The notes: generated by a model not told the origin, from the letters alone. Shown: positions 43,723 to 53,171, numbered from the stretch's first letter. The stretch is DNA of 55,710 nucleotides from an uncultured Bacteroidales bacterium (GCA_947179325.1 CAMXAU010000019.1:1-55710); one strand, 5' to 3'. Made by a program: numbers and translations.

Positions 43723-43758
43723 AAAAGACAGAGTTTGAGTATCAGACTCTGTCTTTTT
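43723..43758 (+). terminator. Terminator after tRNA-Leu
   Basis: A long stem (43723-43738 with 43742-43757, including G-U pairs) with a 3-nt loop ends in a T run. The remaining spacer to 43882 shows nothing clear. Confidence 0.8.
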
Positions 43759-43882
43759 CATTTGGACTGCCCGGAAACAGTTGTGAATCAACGTAAAACC
43801 CAGGTTGATTTACATTTTTGCACTATCGGCACAAATCATTTCAGGAATCACCCGCAAAAGTATTGACACACTTTCAGAACAG

Positions 43883-44809
43883 TCATGGGCATGCCGGAAA
43901 TTTCCGGGAATACTGGAATTTGCCAAAAGTTAATGCCAGGCCTAACCTTATCTGATGGAAAGGCCAATCCACGAATCCGTACTGGTAACCGGCAACAAGA
44001 GTAACCGGACTGAACGCCCACGAAGCGCGTGCCTTTATTGTCATCGGGCGGTCCCCGTCATTTTCCCAGCCGGCATATCCTCCAAAATCAGCTGAAACAT
44101 TGAAAGGTCCACGGCGATATGCAGCCTGGATACCGTACATGACGGCATCATTCTGACGGCCGTCAGCAGTCTGCCAGCACAGGAAACCGCTGCTCAATGA
44201 AGCACGAATGACATTTTCATCGCCAAGGCAGAAGTCCCGGCCGAAAGAAGCATCGAAGAAATATCCTGGACAGTCATAGAATCTCGCTTGCTCAAAATAT
44301 CCCCCAGATGCACTTTTCAACGCAGCCCTGACTGTCATATCTACATTATGCCGATCTTGAATCAATAGCATTATATCTGTCGAGACATATACATCTCCGG
44401 CTATGGCCTTGCGTAAAGGCTTATCCCCCCTCCACACAATTCTCCTTAACCTGCCCACCTTTTCTGAGACACTGTAATATTCCATTATAGGCCCATACAC
44501 AACAAGGTTCACCCGTGGGGTAAAGAGAGGAATGGAAAGACGCAGAAAGAGACTTGAAGTAAAGTCATCCAAAGCCCCGGCCATTGTTCCGAAACTGTTG
44601 TCTGAATACATCTCAAGCTTCAGCACAGGCGAAGTCCTTCCGTCAAGCATATCAGGGACAGGGAAGGCATTGGGGCCAAAATATCCGGGAGAGACCTTTG
44701 TCGGTACTGACAGGTCCGGGACAATCAACTGGGTCTGGCCGGACATTGTATGTACAGAAAACAGAACTGCAAGGACACAGGCAAGGAGAGTAAGCCATTT
44801 ATTTTCCAT
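43883..44809 (-). CDS. Unrecognised exported protein at the end of the Bat operon
   Basis: 308 residues from ATG 44809; no family recognised. A signal peptide (MENKWLTLLACVLAVLFSV...) ends near MSGQ. The mature part has no cysteine-rich or enzymatic motif but shows alternating strands with aromatic residues: FLRLSIPLFTPRVNLVVYGP, PFNVSADFGGYAGW, ASWAFSPVTLVAGYQYGF and QIRLGLALTFGKFQYS. These suggest a small outer-membrane beta-barrel. The start lies 5 nt after the stop of the BatD-BatE fusion, so it is probably in the same transcript. It might be an added component of this cluster; alternatively it is simply a neighbour. Confidence 0.6.
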   Translation of the reverse strand: MENKWLTLLACVLAVLFSVHTMSGQTQLIVPDLSVPTKVSPGYFGPNAFPVPDMLDGRTSPVLKLEMYSDNSFGTMAGALDDFTSSLFLRLSIPLFTPRVNLVVYGPIMEYYSVSEKVGRLRRIVWRGDKPLRKAIAGDVYVSTDIMLLIQDRHNVDMTVRAALKSASGGYFEQARFYDCPGYFFDASFGRDFCLGDENVIRASLSSGFLCWQTADGRQNDAVMYGIQAAYRRGPFNVSADFGGYAGWENDGDRPMTIKARASWAFSPVTLVAGYQYGFVDWPFHQIRLGLALTFGKFQYSRKFPACP

Positions 44810-44814
44810 CATCA

Positions 44815-47478
44815 CTATATGATCTCCATATCAGAAATCTGCATCCAGCCCTGACGGCCATCTGCAAGAGATATATTGCGCCATGCCCCTACCTCATCAA
44901 GGATTTTGACCTTGGTACCTTCATGCAGTATGAAAAGGTCCGTAGATGCCTCTGATGACGGTGAACTCTTGACTGACGTCACTGGCCTCATTACTATTGC
45001 ACTGTCCGCTTTCATGTAGTCTGTCCTCTGCCACAGTGAAAAGCCAAGTGAAGAGGCTGAGAAAAGCAGCATTACAATGGCAGTGAAGAATCCAGTCTTC
45101 TTTGCTGCAGGCCCGGCACCGAGCAGGAAGAGCAGGACCATCGCCGTGCACATGGCGAAGAAAACTATGGAAAGTACAGCCCAAGTATTGGAATCCAGGA
45201 GATAGCAGAGGCTGCGCCCCCACTGGGCCAGGATAAATTCCGGAACAGGGTCAATCCTGTCCTGAATCTGATGCGATGCTATGTCAAGATTGTAGCGGGC
45301 ATCGGAATACGAGGGATCAAGCTTCAATGCCCTCTCGAAATAAAGTATGGCATGCGGATAGTCACCGGACTTGAAATACGCATCACCGATATTGCAGTAA
45401 AGGGCAGCAGATTCAAGTCCCGCAGCAGCAATGGCGCTGAATGCCTCTATAGACTCATTCCACTGTCCCTCTGTATATGCGGCACATGCCTTTTCCCACT
45501 GCATGTCAATATATGAGCCGGCGCTTTCCACGGTGGCACCGTCAATCTGCTGCGCATTGGCATATTGTGCGCAAGGCACAGCCAGCATCATCACTACAGC
45601 CATTGCCGCGCCCCTTGCTGCCGCGCCTGACGTTTTCTTCTTTCCTTTCATACTGGTCTCTATTGAAGATATAACCTTTACTGCTGCGTTGTAGTGATTT
45701 TCCATCGCCTCGTGTCCGGAATCCGGAGAATAGCGTGCAAATTCACATGCATCCACGATGCCGACAAACTCCCCGATGACATCGGCAGGCACATTCCCGG
45801 CAGCGAGCTGCTCCGCCATGGTCTCCTTTGAAAGGTCTGCTACTGCAATATTAAGCTTGTCAGAAACATATCCCAGCAGGGCCTTGTGAAGTTCTTCATA
45901 AAAGGCCGTATAGAGATTCTGCCTAAGGAAGTCGCCTGCGACTTTCAGACGTCTTACAGCCGCCTTGCTCGCCTTCCTTGTCCTTGTACCTGCGACATCG
46001 GCACGGCGCGCAGCCATCTTTCTCAATGAAGCCCACGCAATTGCCGCCAACGCGACAACCGCTGCAAGCAGCCCCCAGAACAGCCCTGAAAGCACAAAGA
46101 AATCCCCCTTTGCCGCAAGCCCATGCTTCTTGACTGCAATAAAGCGTATATCCTCATTGAGATTACGCACCCCGGTCCTGCTCACTGACGGAGCTGAAAC
46201 CGTACCGGATGAAGCAGGAGAATCTTTTCCTTTCGATACGACATAGCTGATTTCTGGAGTACTGAGAGTGACATAGCGTCCTGCATCCACATCGTAATAG
46301 CTGTAGTTGACAGGAGGTATTGTGAATTCCCCGTAGCTTCTCGGTATGAAAGGGAACTCGTATGTCTTGCTTCCGGATGTACCTCCAGTGCTCTTGTCCG
46401 TCTTTTCTGAAACCTTTGTATCATACACCTCCATGTCTGGTGGGAAAGATACTTTCGGGGCACCGAGCAGGGAAACATTTCCACGGCCCTTTATAGTCAC
46501 AATAAGCGATGCGGCCTCATGCGTGGCTAGCGAATCCTTGCTTAGGGATGCAGATATCGTGAACGTGCCGACTCCGCCTCCGAAGCTTGCCGGAGCGCCG
46601 TCAGGCAATGCTGACACATTGATACGGGCCTGCTGGGAAGAAATACGCTTGCGTATTGTCCTGTAGTCATCGAAAAAGCCGTCAAATATGCTCGCTCCAC
46701 CCGATGAGACCCTGATATTCACGAGACATACCAGTTCTGCCGGATCTATTGTAATCGCACCTGCCTGCTGTGGGATAATGACCCATTTACGCAGAAGGGC
46801 TGTACTATATATCTTGTCATCAATACTTTCTCTCTGGAACTCGATATTCTTTGGAGCCTCCACCTCCTGGCTCCAGAAACCGTTGAATGACGGGAAACGC
46901 GCATCTTCAAAACCTGCGATATTCACTCTCTGATACAGTTTCAGTGTAGCTACAACAGGTTCACCGACGACGACATTGCTTCTGCTGAGCGTAAGGCGCA
47001 TGAAAATGTCATCATCAGAAATGCTCCCTGTCTGCGTACCCTTGTTTTCTGCAGAGGCATTCCCGGCACCGGACTTGGGATCGGAAGATGAGCCATTCCC
47101 CACGACCTCCACTGTCGCTGCCGATGACGCAATCTCCTTTCCTTTTACCTTTGCCGTCGCAGCAGACAAAGTGAATGTTCCGGTCTTCTTAGGTATAAGG
47201 ATATACGTATAGGTAACCTGGGAAGACTTCGTACGTTTGCCATTGATGAACTGGACGCTTGTGGAACGTCCGGTCTGAGGTCCCCAGACAAGCTGGAAAT
47301 CATCCCCCGTGCTCCAGCTGAAATCAGACAGGCTTTCATCTCCCTCATATATGAATGTTACATTGAACTGTTCATTCGCAGCCACGACATTTGGGACTTC
47401 CACCCTCAATGCAGACTGCGCAAATGCAGCCGCTGATGCAGCTGCAAGGATTATTATCACCGACAATAACTTTTTCAT
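44815..47478 (-). CDS. batD: BatD-BatE fusion protein (aerotolerance cluster)
   Basis: 887 residues from ATG 47478 with a signal peptide (MKKLLSVIIILAAASAAAFAQ). Residues 1-609 match BatD: repeated Ig-like beta domains (VAANEQFNVTFIYEG, VVGEPVVATLKLYQ), one membrane span (FWGLLAAVVALAAIAWASL) and a cytosolic helical domain. From Met610 (MKGKKKTSGAAARG...) the sequence resembles a complete BatE. A signal-peptide-like stretch (AMAVVMMLAVPCAQYANAQ) is followed by TPR repeats (CNIGDAYFKSGDYPHAILYFERAL), two membrane spans and an SH3-like end (HEGTKVKILDEVGAWRNISLADGRQGW). There is no stop between the parts, whereas the two are often separate genes. The internal ATG at 45651 could still start a free BatE. 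Confidence 0.85.
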   Translation of the reverse strand: MKKLLSVIIILAAASAAAFAQSALRVEVPNVVAANEQFNVTFIYEGDESLSDFSWSTGDDFQLVWGPQTGRSTSVQFINGKRTKSSQVTYTYILIPKKTGTFTLSAATAKVKGKEIASSAATVEVVGNGSSSDPKSGAGNASAENKGTQTGSISDDDIFMRLTLSRSNVVVGEPVVATLKLYQRVNIAGFEDARFPSFNGFWSQEVEAPKNIEFQRESIDDKIYSTALLRKWVIIPQQAGAITIDPAELVCLVNIRVSSGGASIFDGFFDDYRTIRKRISSQQARINVSALPDGAPASFGGGVGTFTISASLSKDSLATHEAASLIVTIKGRGNVSLLGAPKVSFPPDMEVYDTKVSEKTDKSTGGTSGSKTYEFPFIPRSYGEFTIPPVNYSYYDVDAGRYVTLSTPEISYVVSKGKDSPASSGTVSAPSVSRTGVRNLNEDIRFIAVKKHGLAAKGDFFVLSGLFWGLLAAVVALAAIAWASLRKMAARRADVAGTRTRKASKAAVRRLKVAGDFLRQNLYTAFYEELHKALLGYVSDKLNIAVADLSKETMAEQLAAGNVPADVIGEFVGIVDACEFARYSPDSGHEAMENHYNAAVKVISSIETSMKGKKKTSGAAARGAAMAVVMMLAVPCAQYANAQQIDGATVESAGSYIDMQWEKACAAYTEGQWNESIEAFSAIAAAGLESAALYCNIGDAYFKSGDYPHAILYFERALKLDPSYSDARYNLDIASHQIQDRIDPVPEFILAQWGRSLCYLLDSNTWAVLSIVFFAMCTAMVLLFLLGAGPAAKKTGFFTAIVMLLFSASSLGFSLWQRTDYMKADSAIVMRPVTSVKSSPSSEASTDLFILHEGTKVKILDEVGAWRNISLADGRQGWMQISDMEII

Positions 47479-47492
47479 CTTCCTGTCCTGTT

Positions 47493-48221
47493 TTACCAAT
47501 TCTTCTCTTTCTGCCTTGACTTCATGGCCTCAGCCTTTTCCTTGTTGACCTTCTCCTGGGTTTCCTTTTCCTTGGCCTGTATCGCCTGCAGAAGCTGCTG
47601 TGCCGCCTGAGGCGTTATATTCGGCTGCCGGCCCTGCTGCTGTTGCTGCTGATCCTGTCCATTCTGGTTCTGGTCCTGGCTATCCTGCTGCTGGTTGTCC
47701 TGGCCGTCATTCCCTCCCTGGTCCTGATCATTGTCCTGATCCTGGTCCTGGTTGTCCTGGCCCTGATTCTCCTGCTGGTTCTTCAGCATCTCCTTTGCAT
47801 ATATGTAGTTCTCTTTTGCGTCAAGGTCCCCCGGATTACGGAGCAGTGACTGCATATAGGCATCGACCGCCCCTTGCCAGTCCTTCAACGCAACGGCCGC
47901 ATTGCCGAGGTTATAATAATAGTCTGCCGCATACTCAGAAGCAGGTGCAGCCTCCTTCAGGACTTCATACGCTTTGCGGGCCTGCTGTGCATCATCACTC
48001 CTGTACAATGTGTTGCCCAGGTTATAGCTGGCGGCAAATGAAGTTGAATCCTTTACCAGTGCCTTCCTGTAGTCGATTTCAGCCTCCTTGTAGTTTCCCT
48101 TCCTGAAATCCCTGTTGCCACGGCGGACATCGCGGCGGTCTGCCTGTGCCATCGCGGAGACACACGAAAGCAGCAATACGGCAACAGCCGCAAAAACATA
48201 TCTTGACAAAGCCCTATCCAT
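47493..48221 (-). CDS. batC: BatC-like TPR protein with Gln/Asp/Asn-rich tail
   Basis: 242 residues from ATG 48221. A signal peptide (MDRALSRYVFAAVAVLLLSCVSAMAQ) precedes TPR repeats (AEIDYRKALVKDSTSFAASYNLGNTLY and YYYNLGNAAVALKDWQGAVDAYMQSLL). A low-complexity tract of about 55 residues built of Q, D, N and G follows (about 150-205), then a basic end (KEKETQEKVNKEKAEAMKSR). TPR proteins at this spot of the Bat cluster are called BatC. The tail is probably disordered. It lies 50 nt downstream of batB and 14 nt upstream of the fusion gene. Confidence 0.82.
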   Translation of the reverse strand: MDRALSRYVFAAVAVLLLSCVSAMAQADRRDVRRGNRDFRKGNYKEAEIDYRKALVKDSTSFAASYNLGNTLYRSDDAQQARKAYEVLKEAAPASEYAADYYYNLGNAAVALKDWQGAVDAYMQSLLRNPGDLDAKENYIYAKEMLKNQQENQGQDNQDQDQDNDQDQGGNDGQDNQQQDSQDQNQNGQDQQQQQQGRQPNITPQAAQQLLQAIQAKEKETQEKVNKEKAEAMKSRQKEKNW

Positions 48222-48271
48222 CTTTTCCTGTATTACTGAAATTCCACGGCATTGCACATATGCAAGCCTGA

Positions 48272-49273
48272 TCAGCTAAAAAGCCTTTTTTTCGCCCTGC
48301 GCTCACCTATAAGCATCTCTATGACGAACAATACCAGAGCAATGGCGAAAAAATACATGTATTGTTCATCAAACTCTTCAAACACAACGGAATTGAATTC
48401 CTCAGAGTCCATTTTCTTTATGCTGTCCACAATCGGGGAAAGCCCGAATTCGCTGTTGCCGGCACGTACATAGGCTCCATTTCCTGCCGCAGCTATCTCC
48501 TGCAGGACAGTCTCGTCAAGCCTTGTCACCACAATCTCGCCATCCTTGTCCCTGAGCAGTTCCCCCTTGACAGGTATAGGCTGCCCTTCAGGGGAGCCGA
48601 CTCCGATTGTGAATACCCTTGCCCCGAACTGTGCAGCCTGCCTGGCTGCGGCTACAGGGTCATCCTCATGGTTTTCTCCATCTGTAATCACAATGATTGC
48701 ACGGCTCTTCTCGCTCTGCGCACTGAAACTGCGCAATGCAGTGTTTATGGCGTCACCTATGGCTGTGCCCTGCACAGGGACAGATTCTGTCGTAATCGAG
48801 TTCAGGAACATCTTGGCAGAGACATAGTCCGTTGTCACAGGAAGCTGTACAAAAGAACTTCCGGCGAAGACTATAAGCCCTATACGGTCTTCCCTGAGCC
48901 TGTCAACAAGCCTCGATATCGCGAGCTTGGCCCTTTCAAGCCTGTTGGGAGAATAGTCCTCCGCAAGCATGGAATTGGAGACATCCAGAGCTATCATGAT
49001 CTCTACACCCTTGGTCTTCTGCTCCTTGAGCTTCGCCCCTATCTGCGGGCGCGAAAGCCCTATTACAAAGAACAGGAATGCGAGAGAGAACATGGTGACC
49101 CTCACCCATCCCTTGGATACAGAGCGGGACGGCATAAGCTCATTTACAAGAGCCTCATCCCCGAATTTACGTATCCTGCGTCTGCGTATCCTCTGCGCCC
49201 CCCCGTAAAGCAGGAAAAACACCGGGATGAGCAGAAGCAGCATAAGATATTGTGCCTGTGCAAAATTCAGCAT
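48272..49273 (-). CDS. batB: BatB, VWA-domain membrane protein
   Basis: Membrane protein of 333 residues. An N-terminal span (YLMLLLLIPVFFLLYGG) and a second (VTMFSLAFLFFVIGLS) precede a von Willebrand A domain with intact MIDAS (ALDVSNSM; later TAIGDAINTAL and IVITDGENHEDD). A closing span near the C-terminus follows (YMYFFAIALVLFVIEMLI). It is a paralogue of the next upstream gene, batA. In Bacteroides fragilis the bat genes were linked to oxygen tolerance; the molecular job is unclear. Confidence 0.9.
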   Translation of the reverse strand: MLNFAQAQYLMLLLLIPVFFLLYGGAQRIRRRRIRKFGDEALVNELMPSRSVSKGWVRVTMFSLAFLFFVIGLSRPQIGAKLKEQKTKGVEIMIALDVSNSMLAEDYSPNRLERAKLAISRLVDRLREDRIGLIVFAGSSFVQLPVTTDYVSAKMFLNSITTESVPVQGTAIGDAINTALRSFSAQSEKSRAIIVITDGENHEDDPVAAARQAAQFGARVFTIGVGSPEGQPIPVKGELLRDKDGEIVVTRLDETVLQEIAAAGNGAYVRAGNSEFGLSPIVDSIKKMDSEEFNSVVFEEFDEQYMYFFAIALVLFVIEMLIGERRAKKRLFS

Positions 49274-49285
49274 AAACTTTCTATT

Positions 49286-50269
49286 TTACGGTAATCTTCT
49301 GATTACAAAGAAACTCAACATCATCTCCAGCAGGAATGCAACAAGTGCGGCAAGCGCATATCCGGTAAACAGTTCCTTATATATAGGGAAACTGTCAATC
49401 GTTGTACGCGAAGTCTCCATCTTGTTGATTTCGCTGTAGATCTCCATCAGCTTGGTGTTGTCTGTCGCCCTGAAATAACGTCCGCCAGTGGACTGCGCGA
49501 TATCAGCCAGAAGCGCCTCGTCTATCTCGACCTTTACCTTCTGTACATCTATGCCCCATGGCGTCATCACCGGGTAAGGCGCCATTCCATTCGCCCCGAC
49601 ACCTATTGTATAGACCCTTATACCGTATGTCCTGGCAATCTCGGCCGCCATCTGCGGGGTAATCTCACCCCTGTTGTTGACTCCATCCGTCAAAAGTATA
49701 ATGACACGGCTCTTGGCATCGGAATCCTTTATCCTCGCCACTGCTGTGGCAAGTCCATTGCCGATTGCCGTCCCGTCCTCAATAAGGTCCGTGCTCACCT
49801 CCTTCATCAGGTTTATAAGCGTAGCCCGGTCAGTCGTGAGGGGGCACTGCGTATAGCTTTCTCCTGCAAACACGACAATGCCGATCCTGTCAGACGGCCT
49901 CTGCGCGATGAACTCTATGGCGATATCCTTTGCGGCGCTGATCCTGTCCGGATTGAAGTCCCTCGCAAGCATACTCGTGGAAACGTCCATGGCAAGGACA
50001 ATATCGATTCCTTCCGTGTCCACACGGTCCACTTTCTCTGAAGAGCGGGGCCTTGCGATTGCCACGATGATCATCGCAAGCGCAAAAATCCTCAACAGGA
50101 ACGGCAGATGCCTGAGAAAATTCATCACAGTCATGCCCTGGAGCCTCCATGGTACTGAAGAAGAGACCCTCAGATGCGGATTCCTCCTTAGTTCAAGATA
50201 AAGGTAATGCAGCACCATCAATGCCGGTATCACCTCAAGCCACAAGAGTTCTGGATATTCGAAATACAT
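49286..50269 (-). CDS. batA: BatA, VWA-domain membrane protein
   Basis: 327 residues from ATG 50269; a TTG two codons earlier would overlap the preceding stop. Its layout is the same as BatB: two N-terminal spans (LLWLEVIPALMVLHYLYL and LPFLLRIFALAMIIVAIA), a VWA domain with MIDAS residues (AMDVSTSM, TAIGNGLATAV, ILLTDGVNNRGE) and a final span (GYALAALVAFLLEMML). BatA and BatB probably form a membrane complex. Confidence 0.9.
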   Translation of the reverse strand: MYFEYPELLWLEVIPALMVLHYLYLELRRNPHLRVSSSVPWRLQGMTVMNFLRHLPFLLRIFALAMIIVAIARPRSSEKVDRVDTEGIDIVLAMDVSTSMLARDFNPDRISAAKDIAIEFIAQRPSDRIGIVVFAGESYTQCPLTTDRATLINLMKEVSTDLIEDGTAIGNGLATAVARIKDSDAKSRVIILLTDGVNNRGEITPQMAAEIARTYGIRVYTIGVGANGMAPYPVMTPWGIDVQKVKVEIDEALLADIAQSTGGRYFRATDNTKLMEIYSEINKMETSRTTIDSFPIYKELFTGYALAALVAFLLEMMLSFFVIRRLP

Positions 50270-50271
50270 GC

Positions 50272-51285
50272 TCAATCCTCCTTTTTATTGTCTTCCATGG
50301 CCTGCGACTCCACATCGGCCTGATATGTCGTGGTGACAAAACGCACTGCAAGCGGTACAACCGATGCATTCTCGTCATTTGTCGCGACATATTTCGCAAA
50401 CTTCACATAGTCAGACCTTTCAAACAGACTCTTAAGCTCCGCGTATATGTCTTCCGGAATATCAGTCCCTTTCAGGTCATCAAAAATCTCCTTTGTGGTC
50501 ATCTCCATTGCCGAAATCCCGTATCTGGCAACAACATATTCCCTCAATGCGTCCGTAACCCCGGAATAGAAGCCCTTCTGCTTCTCGGCAGCCCAGAGCT
50601 TGTCACCACGGTATTTGTCAAGCTTGCGCAATGCTATTATATGCGCCGGGTCCCTGCGCATGTCTTCACCATACGCCTTTCTGCGGTACCGTTTCACGAG
50701 GTATACCGCCAGTGCAGCCAGGCCAGCAAGAAGAAGCCCCGCCACCAGGTAAGGAAGCACTTCCATGAAGGTCAGAGGATAACGTATCTGCCCCTTGATG
50801 TCATGCACCTCAAACGTGGCAGTGTCAACAGGCATAGTCTTTACAGTCAGCCTCTGGGGATTGAACACAAGCGTATCCACAACCATGGAGCCGGAAATCC
50901 TCTCCACTGCAATCGGCGGAAGTCCATACTCGCCCTCTTCAAATGAAGTTATGACAATCCCGGCCTTGATGTCCAGGAGATCAGGTCTGCCCTTCTTCTG
51001 CCTGTGCACCTTGACCGTATCGATCTGCCACTGGGTGAGAATCATCACCGCATCCCCTTTCTCCTGACGGAATTCAGGAAAACGGAACTGCGTACCTGAC
51101 TCGACCCCGTCAAGTGAGATTCCATATATGAGCTGGTCCGCAATAAGCACGCTGTCCCTCTCCTGAAGCGGCTGGAGGAAAGCGTCGCCCATCGGTATTA
51201 TTGTACCATTCAGCGTATCCGTCTGTGCCGCCGAGAGAAACGGAAGCGACATGACAAGAAACAATATCAAGCCTGATTTCTTCAT
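50272..51285 (-). CDS. Bat-operon membrane protein of unknown function
   Basis: 337 residues. A signal peptide (MKKSGLILFLVMSLPFLSAAQ) precedes a periplasmic beta-rich domain (about 25-170), one membrane span (LPYLVAGLLLAGLAALAVYLV) and a cytosolic helical domain with REYVVARYGISAMEMTTKEIFDDL. The helical part resembles the cytosolic domain of BatD (LGYVSDKLNIAVADLSKETM), so it may be a shortened BatD relative. It lies between the DUF58 gene (3 nt upstream) and batA. The same position in related genomes often holds an unnamed protein of this kind. Confidence 0.75.
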   Translation of the reverse strand: MKKSGLILFLVMSLPFLSAAQTDTLNGTIIPMGDAFLQPLQERDSVLIADQLIYGISLDGVESGTQFRFPEFRQEKGDAVMILTQWQIDTVKVHRQKKGRPDLLDIKAGIVITSFEEGEYGLPPIAVERISGSMVVDTLVFNPQRLTVKTMPVDTATFEVHDIKGQIRYPLTFMEVLPYLVAGLLLAGLAALAVYLVKRYRRKAYGEDMRRDPAHIIALRKLDKYRGDKLWAAEKQKGFYSGVTDALREYVVARYGISAMEMTTKEIFDDLKGTDIPEDIYAELKSLFERSDYVKFAKYVATNDENASVVPLAVRFVTTTYQADVESQAMEDNKKED

Positions 51286-51288
51286 AAG

Positions 51289-52179
51289 CTATCTTTTTTG
51301 GAAGAACGCCATAAGGCTCCTGACGTAATCCTGGTCAGTGGCAACGCTGACACTGTCCACATTATATTTCATGAACATCCTTTCCGAAGCATCGGCCGCG
51401 GATGCCCACCACCTCGCATAGTCCTGTCTCATCTTTCTGGAAGATGTGTTCACCCATGCCGACCTGCCTGTCTCGGAATCCTTTATATGCACGAGGCCGA
51501 TATCCGGGATCTCCCTCTCCCTCGGGTCATAGACCTGTATAACAGAAAGGTCATGCCTGTTCACTGCCACCTTCAATGCATCTTCATATCTCGGAGTGCC
51601 GTCCTCATTGACATCAAGCATATCCGACAGGAGAAAAGCCGTGCAGCGTTTCTTTATTGCATTGGTAAGATACCTAAGGGCCTCACCGATGTCAGTACCG
51701 TCAGAAGATGGCCTGAATTCTATGACCTCCCTTATTATATGGAGAAGATGGCTGCGCCCTTTCTTCGGCGGGATGAATTTCTCGACCTTTTCACTGAAGA
51801 ACAGGGCACCGACCTTGTCGTTGTTGATTATTGCCGAGAATGAGAGCACGGCGGCAATCTCTGCGATGGTATCCCTCTTGCTGCCGCCCGAAGTGCCGAA
51901 AAGCCCGGAACGGCTGACGTCTACCAGCAGGACAACGGTCAGCTCCCTCTCCTCCTCAAAGACCTTCACATACGGTGAACGCAGACGCGCGGTGACATTC
52001 CAGTCCATATTACGCACATCATCGCCATACTGGTACTCCCTCACCTCGCTGAAAGCCATTCCACGCCCCTTGAACGCAGAATGGTATTCACCCGCGAATA
52101 TCTGGTGCGAGAGTGCCCTGGTCTTGATTTCTATCTTCCTGACCTTCTTGAGCAGGTCGTTTGCACTCTTGTTTTCCAT
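51289..52179 (-). CDS. DUF58 domain protein
   Basis: Soluble protein of 296 residues: the DUF58 signature GRGMAFSEVREYQYGDDVRNMDWNVTARL near the start, and a VWA-like fold with DVSRSGLFG and FLLSDMLDV. It overlaps the moxR stop by one base (TAATG), so translation is coupled. DUF58 and MoxR pairs are commonly linked to VWA-protein maturation. Confidence 0.92.
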   Translation of the reverse strand: MENKSANDLLKKVRKIEIKTRALSHQIFAGEYHSAFKGRGMAFSEVREYQYGDDVRNMDWNVTARLRSPYVKVFEEERELTVVLLVDVSRSGLFGTSGGSKRDTIAEIAAVLSFSAIINNDKVGALFFSEKVEKFIPPKKGRSHLLHIIREVIEFRPSSDGTDIGEALRYLTNAIKKRCTAFLLSDMLDVNEDGTPRYEDALKVAVNRHDLSVIQVYDPREREIPDIGLVHIKDSETGRSAWVNTSSRKMRQDYARWWASAADASERMFMKYNVDSVSVATDQDYVRSLMAFFQKR

Positions 52180-53171
52180 TATGGAACTTCAACTGCGTTG
52201 ATAATCTCTGAAATAATGTTCTCTGTTGTTACATTCTCGGCCTCTGCCTCATAGGTAAGGCCGATACGGTGACGGAGCACCTCGTTGCAGACTGCCCTGA
52301 CATCCTCCGGGATGACATATCCGCGCCTCTTTATGAACGCATATGCCTTCGAGGCCATGGACAGGGAGATGCTCGCACGCGGAGAGCCTCCATATGAGAT
52401 AAGGCTTGAAAGGCTTCCTAGCCCATATTCCTGAGGTGTCCTGGTCGCATATACGAGGTCAACGATGTAGCGTTCAATCTTCTCATCCATATAGACATCG
52501 CGCACCACACTGCGCGCACGCACGATATCCTCCGGTGTCATCACAGGACTAGCCTTAGGGAACTCGCCCGTGTTGTTCATCCTCACGATAAGCCTCTCCT
52601 CCTCCTTCTTTGGATAGTCCACAACGACCTTCAGCATGAAACGGTCGACCTGCGCCTCAGGCAGAGGATAGGTTCCCTCCTGCTCTATCGGGTTCTGGGT
52701 AGCCATGACAAGGAACGGCTCCGGAAGCCTGAACGTCTCGTCACCGATGGTCACCTGCCTCTCCTGCATCGCCTCAAGAAGAGCGGACTGCACCTTTGCC
52801 GGAGAACGGTTTATCTCGTCCGCAAGCACGAAATTGGCGAATATAGGCCCTTTGCGGATCTGGAACTGCTCGCTTTTCTGGGAATAGATAAGCGTTCCTA
52901 TCACATCGGCAGGAAGCAGGTCCGGGGTAAACTGTATTCTGCTGAACCGGGCATCTACAGAAGATGCCAGAGTATTGATTGCAAGCGTCTTTGCCAGTCC
53001 AGGTACTCCTTCAAGAAGGATATGCCCATTGGCGAGGAGACCGATAAGAAGGTTCTCCACAAGATGCTTCTGCCCCACAATGACCTTGTTCATCTCCATC
53101 GTGAGAATATCCACAAACGAACTCTCACGCTGTATGCGGTCATTCAATTCTTTAATGTTAACACTCTCCAT
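52179..53171 (-). CDS. MoxR-family AAA+ ATPase
   Basis: First gene of the Bat operon. The 330-residue protein has Walker A GVPGLAKT (55-62), Walker B FVLADEINR (Asp118-Glu119), sensor LVMATQNPIEQEG and a C-terminal lid with SYGGSPRASISLSMASKAYAF. MoxR proteins are thought to act as chaperones assembling VWA-domain partners, here presumably DUF58, BatA and BatB. Confidence 0.95.
   Translation of the reverse strand: MESVNIKELNDRIQRESSFVDILTMEMNKVIVGQKHLVENLLIGLLANGHILLEGVPGLAKTLAINTLASSVDARFSRIQFTPDLLPADVIGTLIYSQKSEQFQIRKGPIFANFVLADEINRSPAKVQSALLEAMQERQVTIGDETFRLPEPFLVMATQNPIEQEGTYPLPEAQVDRFMLKVVVDYPKKEEERLIVRMNNTGEFPKASPVMTPEDIVRARSVVRDVYMDEKIERYIVDLVYATRTPQEYGLGSLSSLISYGGSPRASISLSMASKAYAFIKRRGYVIPEDVRAVCNEVLRHRIGLTYEAEAENVTTENIISEIINAVEVP

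Noticed and set aside
43306..43791. 161-codon minus-strand frame covering prmA's end, tRNA-Leu and the terminator
   Set aside because: It runs antisense across a tRNA and a terminator, so it cannot be a real protein gene.
47600..47780. Tandem-repeat or CRISPR-like look of repeated CTGGTCCTG words
   Set aside because: These are codons of the Gln/Asp/Asn tract in BatC on the minus strand, with no spacer structure.
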